From: Xiphydria camelus
Taxonomy: Eukaryota > Arthropoda > Insecta > Hymenoptera > Xiphydriidae
Assembly: GCA_963678675.1 (NCBI GenBank)
Contig: OY783194.1
Location: 20,872,278-20,936,277 of the forward strand
DNA length: 64,000 bases
Direction of reading: 5' to 3'
Position 1 is the stretch's first letter; every line of letters starts with the position of its first letter. Of the stretch, positions 42,300 through 51,866 are shown one piece after another. A model generated the notes under the pieces. That model was not told the origin of the DNA and ran no database searches. It saw only the letters and a program-made list of their open reading frames with translations. The translations under genes were made by a program, and so were the position numbers.

Positions 42300-43140
42300 A
42301 AAATTTAAATTCTTATCACAAACCGAACGACCGAAAGGTAGAGATTCAAACCGATTGGCTAGTTCAAATAACTATATACTGTACTCACTAATTATTATCT
42401 TACTGATTCCGAGTGAGGTTGATCGGCGGAGTACGACACGATTTGAGGACTAGTGGTACACTATCTACGATACGTACCGCGATACCAAATACGACGTAGA
42501 ATCTTGATTATCTTATGAGGGTGATCGGCGGAGTGGTCACGTTTGATGATTGATAGTACATTGCAGGACACGCGTTTAGTCCTGGTTTATATATGCGCAA
42601 CATAGACCAACGGAGGGGATAGCGTGGGCTGACGCGATGTGCCCCCTGATTGGCTAGAGGAGGAATGTCGATGACTCTGGAGAACTTCTGAGGTCCGAGT
42701 CCTAAGTGCGAGGGTACTGTTAATTACGGTTTCCCGAGTCTCACACTTCGCGATCAAGAAAGCCAGATTTGATATTCTAAGTATAGCGGTAACTGTCAGA
42801 TAAGTATGCGGGAAACGATCTATTCCGACTCATCCAGCCATTAGCCCTTTCCGGAAAGGTGCGGAACTGTGAACCATTAGATGCCTGGATTCGCCGAAAC
42901 AGATCGCTTACCTTGTCATTGTGACCGATGATATGATTACTCTAAATTAAGGCTTTACTTATTGTTAGATTCTAAGAATATTGAACGGTATGAACCGTTA
43001 TATAAAATTCCGTCCACCGTGAGACGGAACAGTTAGGTTAGGAAACTCTAAGATAGATGAAAGATAGATGATAGAGAATGAAAGAACACGAATTTTTATT
43101 TTTAAAAAACCCAAATTAATACAAATATTTTACTCACCTG
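42300..43140 (-). promoter_or_regulatory. piggyBac 5' region with promoter-like module shared with Transib
   Basis: On the minus strand: CCAAT-type words, the block TCAGCCCACGCTATCCCC (42615-42632), a TATA-like GCATATATAAACC about 42587-42597, then a leader with a possible donor (CAGTAAGAT near 42400) and acceptor next to the ATG. The TCAGCCCACGCTATCCCC block and its surroundings also occur at 48998-49015 upstream of the Transib gene, again about 20-30 bp before a TATA-like word. ATCGGCGGAGT occurs twice in the leader (about 42421, 42531). Confidence 0.5.
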
Positions 43141-43693
43141 CTATTTTTAATCAACGTAACTTGTAACGTCGGGTCACTCGTGCACTTCCAAAATTTCATC
43201 TGGCTCTTAAAACGGCTGTTTACGCACTAGACCGTCAGCGCTTGGGGAGCTAGTAGCTTAGAAGTATACAATTTTCTTCAGTATAGTTTGGTCCTGCCCC
43301 TCCCCCACCCTTCGAGCTACAAGGAACAGTCATTTTCGCCAAGGCACGAGTGACCCGACGTTACAAGTTAAGGGTTAAAAGTGCAAGTGCATTAAACCCA
43401 ATAATTTATAAGTGATGAATATCGGTCTCGAAGATATCTTATTAATTCTAGGAGAGTCAAAAAGGCCGCTAGTGGAAGAAGAAGCGATATTGAAAGCAGA
43501 GGGCTTGTATTTTCCTGCAGAATCAAAACGAGAAACAAAAATGCAATGAAAATCGTCGCTTCTTGCGTACAATCGTGACATGGTATTATTTGCCCTACTG
43601 ATTTATGTACAGAAGCGTTGCAAAAACATGTTTGTGTCTTCCTCTGGCCCAGCTGCACTTGCACGTTACTTCTTTATTGTTGTTTACCAGTAA

Positions 43694-44113
43694 GCCCCGT
43701 TTCACATGGAACCGATGATCAGCTCTGACGATCAGCAGGGTCTATTGTTTCAAACATAGCTTTAACATGAATGCGTATCGTCGGTCGACTGATTAAAAAC
43801 GCTCGGGCCATCGGTCGGCCCGTGGCGTGTCCGATCGTCGGTTTATCATCAGGGTCATTGAACAAACGGAACTGTCCACATGCAGGCAGATCATCGGTTG
43901 CGTATGGAGGAACAGCGTTGTCGATTTTGCGATTTTTTTTTCGCCTCCCTACTAACCTTTTTACGCGCAAAGCGATAACGATGCGATGCTCTTCACTTTC
44001 CAGATACATATTGATGACTGACCATACGACTAATGTGAAAGCATTCAGATAGAACTGATGATCCGTTGCGACCGATCGTCAGCGCCGATCATCGGCCTCG
44101 TGTGAAACGGCAC
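43694..44113. mobile_element. Harbinger-type MITE inside the foldback element
   Basis: TAA at 43691-43693 and 44114-44116; TIR GCCCCGTTTCACA left and, inverted, GTGCCGTTTCACAC right, continuing as CCGATGATC...TGACGATC. TWA duplications are typical of PIF/Harbinger. A 96-codon minus frame inside (RLVGRRKKNRK) may be a relic of a transposase start. Confidence 0.7.
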
Positions 44114-44494
44114 TAAGATGTTCACTTCAACTTCGTGAGGAGCATTTGTTACGTGTGACGATTGTACGCAAGAAGTGATGATTTTCACTGCATTCTGGTT
44201 TCTCTTTTTGATTCCGCAAGAAAATACAAACCCTGCTTTCACAATACCGCTTTTCCTTCCACTAGCGGCCTTTTTGACTCTCCTAGAATTGATAAGATAT
44301 CTTCGATGCCGATATTCATCACTTATGAATTGGATTTATTGCACTTGCACTCTTAAAACTACTTTTATTTTCAAATACTTTGTTCATGTTACGTGGTTAT
44401 GTTGACATTCGGTCCGTAACGACAGCCATCTTAGGAAGAACGAATCGCCACCATACGGCGGTGTCTGACGCGAATAAAAATTCTGTAAGGCCGT

Positions 44495-44530
44495 AAGCGT
44501 AAGCGAATAAACCAATCAGGATCAAGTAAC
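44495..44530. repeat. Fragment of the 21176-type foldback, cut by the Gypsy LTR
   Basis: AAGCGAATAAACCAATCAGG continues ATCAAGTA as in the inner arm of the MITE at 21176-21667, then stops where the LTR begins. Confidence 0.65.
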
Positions 44531-44814
44531 TGAAGCAGCCACGTGGGACGAAGGGAAAGAACGGAACGAACAGGCTCGAAATAAGGCGAAGACTTTATTC
44601 GAGACAAAGCTGAACTCTAGACACATCGAACGTCTGTCCTATCGCGTCATTATGGCTGCTCTACCCTCCCGCGTTCCCGCGCGCATTGGCGGCGTCGGTT
44701 GCCACACGTAGGGGAAACGCCCGAGCGGCAGAGGCCAATCAGACTCGGCCCTCTGGACAAGGAGTCGCATGCGACGGTGCTGCTGGCGGGAAGGCTGGCG
44801 GTGGAACCGCCACA
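44531..44814 (-). repeat. Gypsy-type 3' LTR
   Basis: 284 bp, TG...CA on the minus strand (TGTGGCGGTTCC...GGCTGCTTCA). A polypurine tract, GAGGGGGGAGTGGT, lies just upstream on the minus strand (44815-44829). No matching 5' LTR is found beyond gag, so the element is truncated. Confidence 0.75.
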
Positions 44815-44872
44815 ACCACTCCCCCCTCAGTACCCTGACTGAGTAAAGAAGGGAACGATTTTCTGGTGTACC

Positions 44873-45247
44873 GTATGTATCATGCCAAATTAAACAAGCA
44901 GATATACCGACATTGCCGAAACTTTACCGACGGTCAAGAATTTTATAGTTAGAGTTGGCTTGAGAAGAGTGCGCTGTGTGTGCTGCGTGAGTGTGAAAAG
45001 TGCCAAACGTCTGATTTCCCGATAGCTGTCAATTCGGAAAATCGAAGTATTGAATAATACACGAAACACTTCGATCTCTTGAATTAACAGCTATCGGGAA
45101 ATCAGACGTTTGACACTTTTCGCTCTCACGCAGCACACACAGCGCACTCTTCTCAAGCCAACTCTAACTATAAAATTCTTGACCGTCGGTAAAGTTTCGG
45201 CAATGTCGGTATATCTGCTTGTTTAATTTGGCATGATACATACGGTA
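44873..45247. repeat. Inverted duplication at the integrase C-terminus
   Basis: About 165-bp arms (44873-45035 and 45070-45247): ATGCCAAATTAAACAAGCAG on one side, its inverse on the other, including the stop and downstream sequence of the integrase frame; loop of about 35 bp around GAAGTATTGAATAATACACG. Confidence 0.88.
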
Positions 45248-45786
45248 TGTCCGAACTGGTGGGTCCAGGCTCGTTGATCGATGTTCCCCGGATACCGTGG
45301 CGGTTGTGCTGGGACCAGGAGTCTCGTGTGACTCCTCTGGTCGCTCGTCGTCAGTCTTGGTGATGAAAGCGGGCTTCAATCTGCCCACAGAGATCGCTTT
45401 CTCGACTCCGTGAATTTTGATAATGAACACTCTGTCATTCATCCTTTTGACGATTTCGTGTGGTTCAGTATACGGCGGATCGAGAGGCTTTTTGACTGCG
45501 TCGACTCGGACGAAGACGTGGCTGCATTTGTACAGGTCCTTGAGGACGAAAAATCGTGCCTTCGTATGGTGAGCTGTCGGAGTCGGTCGTACGCGTCGCA
45601 TCTGCTCTCGGAAATTTTCTAGGAAGAAGTTCGGATCCGCAGGTATATTCTCCGAAACAAAGAATTCTCCAGGAATGCGTAACTCCGTGCCGTAGAGTAG
45701 TTGCGCTGGGGAGGCTTTCAGGTCCTCCTTGAAAGCCACTCGTAGTCCAAGCATTACCGTAGGGAGAAGGTCCGGCCAGGGCGTCG
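45164..45786 (-). pseudogene. Gypsy integrase, C-terminal part
   Basis: Reads WPDLLPTVMLGLRVAFKEDL, SPAQLLYGTELRIPGEFF, then the chromobinding-like tail ending in HAKLNKQIYRHCRNF. This is the end of the integrase core and its C-terminal domain as in insect Gypsy elements. The frame is open from the insertion border (CGTCG at 45782-45786) to its stop. Confidence 0.8.
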
Positions 45787-45859
45787 CACAGTGGTCAATT
45801 TCCGTGATCTAGGTGGGATTAATTAAATGAATCGACGGATTCATATCAAATTTGGTATA

Positions 45860-45960
45860 GGAGGGTTTTCTGGGTCGCTGATCACGAATCTGCAGTCAGA
45901 TTTCAAGAAATCAAGATGACGGATCCAATATGGCGGACGAGATTTTCGAAAATCGACGCG
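45860..45960. repeat. Single unit of the GGATCCAATATGGCGGAC repeat
   Basis: GGGTCGCTGATCACGAATCTG...GACGGATCCAATATGGCGGAC, the same unit that is tandemly repeated at 63561-63905. Confidence 0.82.
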
Positions 45961-46527
45961 TCGCGCACTGGTCAGTTTGTCAAATCTGGGGCGGAAAAAA
46001 TATTCTGTTATTGTTCGTAAGTTATTTTCTTATATTTACACGGTATATTATGGCATAATTACCTCTATGGCAAAAAAGACATGGTATTATTATACGGGGT
46101 AGTCCATTTAATTCTGACACATTTTACAAGTGAATAATTTTTAAATCAAAATAGATATCAAGATGCTATTTTGACAGTTAAATTTAGTTAAGTTATAAGT
46201 TTTGTTTGATTTAGTTAAAATTTCAAAAATCATGCAGGTTGCCCCAATAGATGTCATACCTTTTCTGAAAGGCCAAAGATCAGACAATATTCTGGCATAA
46301 AAATTGACAGGATATCCCATTACAAATTATAACGAACCTTTAAGTTGAAAGGGGTGAAATTTATTGGAACTTTAATTTAAAGACATGGTACTATTATTAT
46401 TATTATAACACCAACACAAAGAGCATATACTAGATATTCTTATTTTGTGAAAATAAGCATACAGACGTAAGGGTATGCATAAATTGAGTTCGAACACATT
46501 TAAGTCTATAGAAACAGATCACTAACC

Positions 46528-48590
46528 TTAATCGCTGTCATCACTAGAATCATGGTTGGTCTCAGAAAATCGTGGTTCTTCTGGTGTTTTTAGCATTGCA
46601 ATTACTTCTTGCGGCAAATTTTTACTCCTTCTTTTCAATGGCTTCCTTAGACTCGTTATATACGGATCTGACGAGATCAGGAGCATATGAATCATATCCT
46701 CCATGGTTTGCTTCCGGCTGAATTTACGCGAGTGGTGCTCTCGGATGTACTTCGAATCTTTGTTGCGTGCTTCCTGGGCCTCTTCCGACATTTGTCCAAT
46801 AGGTAGTATTGAGCTGTTGACCAGGATTCCTCCGTGTATCAATATTTTGTGAACGCTTTGTGGCATGTAATACCATGGATATAGCGACACATACAGTTCC
46901 GCGGTGTCCAGGCAGTACTTTTGGAACTTATCGCTGTCGATCTCATGCCCGCAAGCTATCGTTGTCAGGACTATGTGTAATCTTTTTATCAGGCCTTCAT
47001 CGATCCTTTTTATTGCGGAAGCAATTGAAGGATGTTGAAAAAACTGTCTTGCCGAATTTCCGTCGTTAGTCGTTCCGAATCCTGGTTTTGGAATGTCGAC
47101 TAACAGGCCCATTTCACGACGAAATTGTTCCTGTACCAGCTTTTTCGTGTATCGAAAGCTTCCTTGTCTGCCTTTCTTACAGACCATTTCTTAATATCCA
47201 TTCTGTAAGAAATGTAGAGAAGGCATTCAAAGCACTTAATCCACGCGTGTAAGCTAGATATACCTAACTCCACATTCTCTGCCACTACTTGTCGCGTTTT
47301 CACAGCTTCGATGTTGTTCATTAGGCTTGGTGTTGCATAACATAAATGACAATTTTGTGACGATGATCCAGCAAGCCAACTGCATATTTTGCCATCAATC
47401 ATCGTCAGTGACAGAACACTCGTGCAGTTATACACATTTTCGCCGATTTTGATAGGGCTGGGTTGAAGAAGAGCGATTTGGTTTTTTATATTCTGGATCT
47501 CATTTCTAACGAATGTTTCCTTTTCTTGTTTAAAAATTAATTTGATAAGTCTACAGTAGGTTGTTGACGAAGTTGTAGAATTTTGGAAAACAAGAATTTC
47601 TTCGTGTTTGTCATTTTCTGCTGTAATTCTTAGAGGAACCATGGAAATAGAAAATAAGAATGAATCGTCACCGTCTTCATTTGTAAAGCCTTGTTTGTAG
47701 CGGCTTTGCCCAGCAGCTCCATCACATCCCCACTTAAACGATGCCTTTATGGAAGAAATGGTATGATTCTGATTGATGTGGTTCAGAACTTCAACCTGAG
47801 CAGTAGCTAATCTCTCTATTGTATGGTCTACTAGTCCTTGCAATGGCACTTCTGCTGTTATTTCATCAATAAGAATATCTGCAGGATAGCATCTTTTTTT
47901 GGCTTCCAGCAACTTATTGTAATTCGGGTATATGTCCGCATTGAACTTTTTACCGTTCGCTTTTATATGATTGTATTGCACTTTCGTTATTTGCGTATCA
48001 AGAGATAGTGCGAGCGCTTGATCGGGAGTCATTTTCTTTGGCAATTTATTATTTAATTTAAAACTTTTCTTTAGGCATGTAGCTCTTTCAGGCGAACACG
48101 TAGTTACCTGTTTTACTATATCCGCTGCATCCTTTTGACCGTCCGCGAGCATGCTCAATCTGGTGGCACGAGCCAACTCTTGCTTACTAGAAGATGTTAC
48201 AAGTTTGCGTACTTTCTTCCGTTTTGCCGATTCTGAACAGTCTTCAAAATTTTTTAATGGTCTACCTGGAGATACTTTTTTAGGCTCTACTCCAAACCAA
48301 GTTTTGCCTAACAACCACGCTTCGTTAGTGGCTAAGAATAGTTTTTCGTTGCGGTGACACTTAGTCCACTTTTGTCGGAAAATGGCGCACATATTTTTGA
48401 TCGCTTTCTTTATCTTACTTTAAACAACGCCATCACAGAGTTTAAAGCTGTTTAAATTGCTTATAAAATTTATCACAGCCTGAACTTTTCGGCCTGGAGC
48501 TTGCTCTTCTTTCAATATTTCGAATATGGCACGCCTAGTAATGCCGGCACCCAACTCTGAAAAAAAGGTCATTGTTTGGGCGCCGTGCGA
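46528..48590 (-). pseudogene. Transib (RAG1-related) transposase, one frameshift
   Basis: Transib transposases share their catalytic core with vertebrate RAG1. Main frame 48392 to about 47170: SFKWGCDGAAGQSRYKQGF (D1), VLSLTMIDGKICSWLAGSS (D2), QNCHLCYATPS (zinc CxxC). A 1-nt shift in 47150-47190 moves to the frame ending at 46528: EQFRREMGLLVDIPKPGFG and IGQMSEEAQEARNKDSKY (the E, as in RAG1 near E962), then SRKQTMEDMIHMLLISSDP. An upstream exon-like part (about 48590-48425, GAGITRRAIFEILKEEQAPG) precedes it, with an acceptor TTTTTTTCAG and a stop between it and the main frame. All three acidic positions are visible; only the frameshift and the exon join are doubtful. Confidence 0.85.
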
Positions 48591-48599
48591 TCGATGTTA

Positions 48600-49108
48600 G
48601 ATATCCGCGGGGTCGCAAATCCCGAAGACACTCGTTCTTGACACGGCTACTTACCAAACATACCGCAAGGCAGATTTTAAGCTCTCAGCTATTGATTGAA
48701 CACGTGGTGAGGTGGATTTAAACTGAGCGGCTGTTCCGAATAAACTTTACACTGCACTCACTATATTACTGTTCATATATTTGATTTAAAGAGATACAGG
48801 AGTCTACTGATTTAACCGTAGTTTATACTAAGGTTATTCGAACTGCAAGCTTGAAGGACTTATAACTTGAATATGCTGGATGTCATTGGTTCACGCTGTA
48901 TTGTACTCGACACTACACACTTCGCTACACACTGACTAACGTGCATTTGGTTGCAGTTTATATTATATCTTACATCTAACAGTAAATGCAAGACGGTGGG
49001 GATAGCGTGGGCTGATGCAGCACGCCCTGTTTGGCTAGGAGAGAATGACACTAGAACAAAGGGTGACGCACATTGGGAATTTTCCGAGTCCCGGATCTAG
49101 TGGGCAAG
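48600..49108 (-). promoter_or_regulatory. Transib 5' region with the shared promoter-like module
   Basis: Minus strand: TCAGCCCACGCTATCCCC (48998-49015), TATA-like GATATAATATAAACTGC (about 48957-48970), a leader, a donor GTAAGT near 48650 and an acceptor TTTTTTTCAG near 48577. See 42300-43140 for the same module at the piggyBac gene. GGCGCCCAAACAATG near 48580 resembles a retroviral-type PBS but is more simply leader sequence. Confidence 0.45.
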
Positions 49109-49799
49109 AGTCGATAATAGTTAAACATTCCGAGGAATCTGCGGAGCTCGAAGACGGTCTCAGGCTTCGGAAAATCGACTATGGCCTTAACTTTTCCTTC
49201 CGGTGGCGCGTAGCCATTGCCTTTTACTTTGTAGTCCAAAGAGATGATTTCCTCTTTGGCGAAACGGCATTTACTCGGGTTGATGTACAGGTGATTATCC
49301 TACAGGATCTTAAAGACGGCCTCGAGATGCTGTTGATGCTCCTCGGGGCTCTTGGAGAATACAATCAGGTCGTCGATGTAGCAGGCTGCGAAGTCGACGC
49401 CTCTGAGAAGATTATCCATATGACGCTGGAACGTCTGGACAGCGTTGCGTAGACCCGGAGATATGCCGAGGAATTCGAACAGTCCGAAGGGCGTCGTCAC
49501 AGCCGTCTTCGGGATGTCTTTCTGGGCCACCGGAATCTGGTGGTATGCCCGCACGAGATCGAGAGTGGAGAACGTATTGCATCCATGACATCGTTGAAAT
49601 ATATCGATGATGACCGACACCGGGTAATGGTCTGGCACCGTCCACTGGTTGAGGCCACGATAGTCTCTGATAGTCCTCCAACCGCCCTGTGGTTTCCGAA
49701 CCATATGTATGGGGTTTGCCCATTGGCTACTCGACGGGCGCACGACTCCGTTGTGCAGGAGAGTTTGCATGTCCTCACGGGCAATTCGAAGCTTGTCAC
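49109..49799 (-). pseudogene. Gypsy reverse transcriptase (truncated)
   Basis: Reads NGVVRPSSSQWANPIHMVRK, DYRGLNQWTVPDHYP, FSTLDLVRAYHQIPVAQKD (motif A), TPFGLFEFLGISPGLRNAVQ, CYIDDLIVFSKSPEEHQQHL (motif C, YIDD) and then, shifted by one frame at about 49270, PKPETVFELRRFLGMFNYYR where it ends abruptly. Beyond lie Transib-associated sequences. Catalytic Asp residues are present but the gene is incomplete. Confidence 0.85.
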
Positions 49800-49907
49800 C
49801 GGTGAGTCATCGCGGCCTTTCCGCTACGGGTGATCCGCTCGTGACTATGTGATGTGCCACCGGGCTGTCAATTTGCGCTCGAGGAGCCGCAGGCGGCATC
49901 GCGATGG

Positions 49908-50477
49908 TCAGGTACTTCTCGAGGAGGTTACGGATCGGTTGCGCGAGTGTTGATTCGTCGCTGGTGACACGTTGTACACACTGATTGCGCACAGTTGGCC
50001 GGTCGTCGAGAGGCCCGTCTCTCGGTCGATAAGGCACTTGTCTCTCAGGTCGATGAGGAGTCCATGGAACGCGAGCAGATCCGTGCCCATGATTGGAGTC
50101 TTCACGTTGGCGATGGTGAAATTCCATCTGAAGTCGCATCGAAATCCGATCTGCAGGGCGAGTAGTTGCTGGCCATACGTCTCGATCACCGTGTTGTTCG
50201 CCGCGTACAACTTCAACTCGTCTGGTTGCACTGGGCCTCGGGCCCATGAGCGTGGAATGACTGAGATCACGGATCCTGAATCGATGAGGAAACTGCGTCC
50301 AATTCTCTTGTCTGTGATGAAGAGTCGCAGCTCTTGGATGGCGACATTGTTGTTGCGGTTAGTGCTGTCGCAGGTCGCCGCGGCTGTCGACAGCACATCT
50401 AGTTTTCCGACCTGGTGTACGTGCACGGGAGTCTGCATCGTCGAGACTCGTGTCCGAAACGGTCGTGGAAGTAACAT
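49908..50477 (-). pseudogene. Gypsy aspartic protease region
   Basis: GRSFLIDSGSVISVIPRSW is the retropepsin active site (DSG), and PIMGTDLLAFHGLLIDL the second conserved block. Follows gag and precedes RT in the usual order, with frame changes between domains. Confidence 0.82.
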
Positions 50478-50485
50478 AAGCCATC

Positions 50486-51342
50486 TCAGTTTGGTGGTGC
50501 AGGCGTGGAGGAGCGCCCGCGTGATCTCGCGCGTGATCGCTGCCTGCCTGTGTTAGCCGTCGAGGTCGAAAGCTGCTGGATCTGTTTGACCATCCTCTCG
50601 ACGGACTCTTCGACTCGGCTCGCTCTGGCTGAGCGAGGGTTGCGTCTTTGCGTTAGCGTACCGCGCTGATCGTGCCACCGTGTCAACTCCCCCTTCTGGC
50701 TGTGCGCTCGTTGCTAGGACGTGGGCGCCGAAACTATTCTCCATAGCGTTGTCCGCCGCCTCTGCGACCTGGTCCAGTATGCTGCCGCTTTGCACCGCCT
50801 TCAGGATTTGGCCAACTACGTCCGGCAACAGGGCGAACCATCTGCTGCGTAAGAAATCCTCCGATGCCTGTGGACCAGCGAGGTCTTTCATGTTGCGCAG
50901 GAGTTGACTGGGCTTCTGACTACCCAACTCGAGTTCTGTCAAAAGTTTGTGCAAGCATCGGTCGACCAACTCGGTGAAACGTTGAGAATAGTTGTCTTTA
51001 AGAGATTTGGTACTTATTATCGTCTGGTGCGGCCCTGATGACATCGGAGACCTCCACCAGTTTTGTAGGTCCCAACGCTACAACGACAGCGTTGTACTTG
51101 CTCTGGTCACTCGTTATGCGCCTGCTAACGAATTGGGCCTCGATGTGGAAAAACCAGAGTTCGGGTTTTTCCTTCCAGAACTCCGGTAGCTTGAGCGGAC
51201 CGAGAGCCATGACCTCGGCGCTGAGCACGCCGGTGGCCTCGTAGTACGCTCCCGCCCCCGGGTAGTAGTTAACGCAGGGTGCATTCGAGGAAACTGTCCA
51301 CCGGGAGGACGACCTTCTTGAGCTTGTGGCGGTGGAATTCAT
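50486..51342 (-). pseudogene. Gypsy gag region
   Basis: Starts MNSTATSSRRSSS at 51342. KLPEFWKEKPELWFFHIEAQ then FVSRRITSDQSKYNAVVVAL is the capsid N-terminal pattern of insect Gypsy-type gag. A frameshift near 51000 moves to KSLKDNYSQRFTELVDRCLH and RSRWFALLPDVVGQILKAVQ. Another shift leads to an Arg-rich tail (RQRSRARSRGRS). No CCHC knuckle was seen. Confidence 0.8.
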
Positions 51343-51351
51343 TTCATTTCA

Positions 51352-51866
51352 ATTCATTTTTGTTATTTCACTCATCCTTTTCAAATTCCTCTCGATTTAT
51401 TCTTACACTTACCCTACTCAAGAATGCTAAGAACTGCCTAGCCACTGTAATCTTTCACGTCGGTTCACTTGTCTTTACCACTGGTCAATTATTTTACATT
51501 TATCACGAGATTATCATCCTTCCTTCATTATTTCGATTTAACTGAATTCTTACTTGTTATTAACAAGCGCGCCCGACCATCGAAATAAACGCGAGGGAAA
51601 TCGTCTTGCGATTGGAAATATTTTATTAACTTTGAAAACCACATCTTATTTAAAAAAAATACAATTACTCCGAAAAATTCCACTTTGTAAATAAACGTTC
51701 TAGGTACATTGTCAACCGCCATATTTTCTCGTCTGCTAGGTGCCTACGCCCTAGGGAACTTCTCTCTGATTGCCGTCTGCCGACGATAGCAGAGCAAATC
51801 GTTTGGCGTCCTTGCGTCTCCGACCAATAGCGTATAACCTAGAGTCTACAAATCGCTACGTACCAT
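51352..51866 (-). repeat. Dispersed repeat R1, copy 2
   Basis: Colinear with 31214-31680 and in the same orientation. It ends next to ATGAGTGAAATAACAAAAAT, 20-30 bp upstream of the Gypsy gag ATG on the minus strand. Confidence 0.72.

Larger units (their letters stand above)
34635..43374 (-). mobile_element. piggyBac transposon containing two nested pogo elements
   Basis: TTAA at 34631-34634 and 43375-43378; termini CCCTTCGCTTGTAACG and, inverted, CCCTTAACTTGTAACG. The word ACTTGTAACGTCGGGTCACT recurs subterminally at 34669, 43150 and inverted at about 43342. The transposase is on the minus strand (42290 down to about 35160), interrupted at 41467/36098 by pogo element A. Net length without nested elements is about 3.4 kb. 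Confidence 0.85.
34578..44412. mobile_element. Long-TIR foldback element, split by a piggyBac
   Basis: Left arm: 34578-34630 (AATGTCAATATAACCACGTA...) plus 43379-43582 (GTGCAAGTGCATTAAACCC...). Right arm: 44156-44412, its inverse (...GTTATGTTGACATT). The left arm is contiguous only after removing the piggyBac with one TTAA. Arm length about 260 bp; the interior is 43583-44155, most of it a smaller Harbinger-type MITE. Superfamily not assigned. Confidence 0.75.
45787..49108 (-). mobile_element. Transib DNA transposon (right end missing or unrecognised)
   Basis: Left end: CGTCG followed by CACAGTGGTCAATTTCC at 45787. Transib elements have CAC-starting TIRs and CG-rich 5-bp duplications, so this fits. 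No inverted match or second CGTCG is seen on the right, where Gypsy RT text breaks off at about 49109. A deletion probably removed the right terminus together with Gypsy RNase H/integrase. Near 45967 a second phrase, CGTCGCGCACTGGTCAG, resembles the left end. Confidence 0.6.
44531..51342 (-). mobile_element. Broken Gypsy-type LTR retrotransposon with a Transib insertion
   Basis: Minus-strand order gag (51342-50486), protease (about 50477-49908), RT (about 49799-49109), [interruption], integrase C-terminus (45786-45164), PPT, 3' LTR. RNase H and the integrase core are missing, more than the Transib insertion alone explains, so a deletion accompanied it. The 5' LTR is absent; repeat R1 adjoins gag instead. 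Confidence 0.82.

Noticed and set aside
43719..44009. Independent 96-codon gene on the minus strand
   Set aside because: Contained within a Harbinger-type MITE; at most a relic of a transposase N-terminus.
48570..48605. Retroviral-type primer-binding site (GGCGCCCAAACA) and a solo LTR at 48605-49108
   Set aside because: No paired LTR or TSD and the following text reads as Transib N-terminus; kept only as a possibility.
49972..50556. Plus-strand 194-codon frame opposite the Gypsy protease
   Set aside because: Shadow of the real minus-strand coding region.
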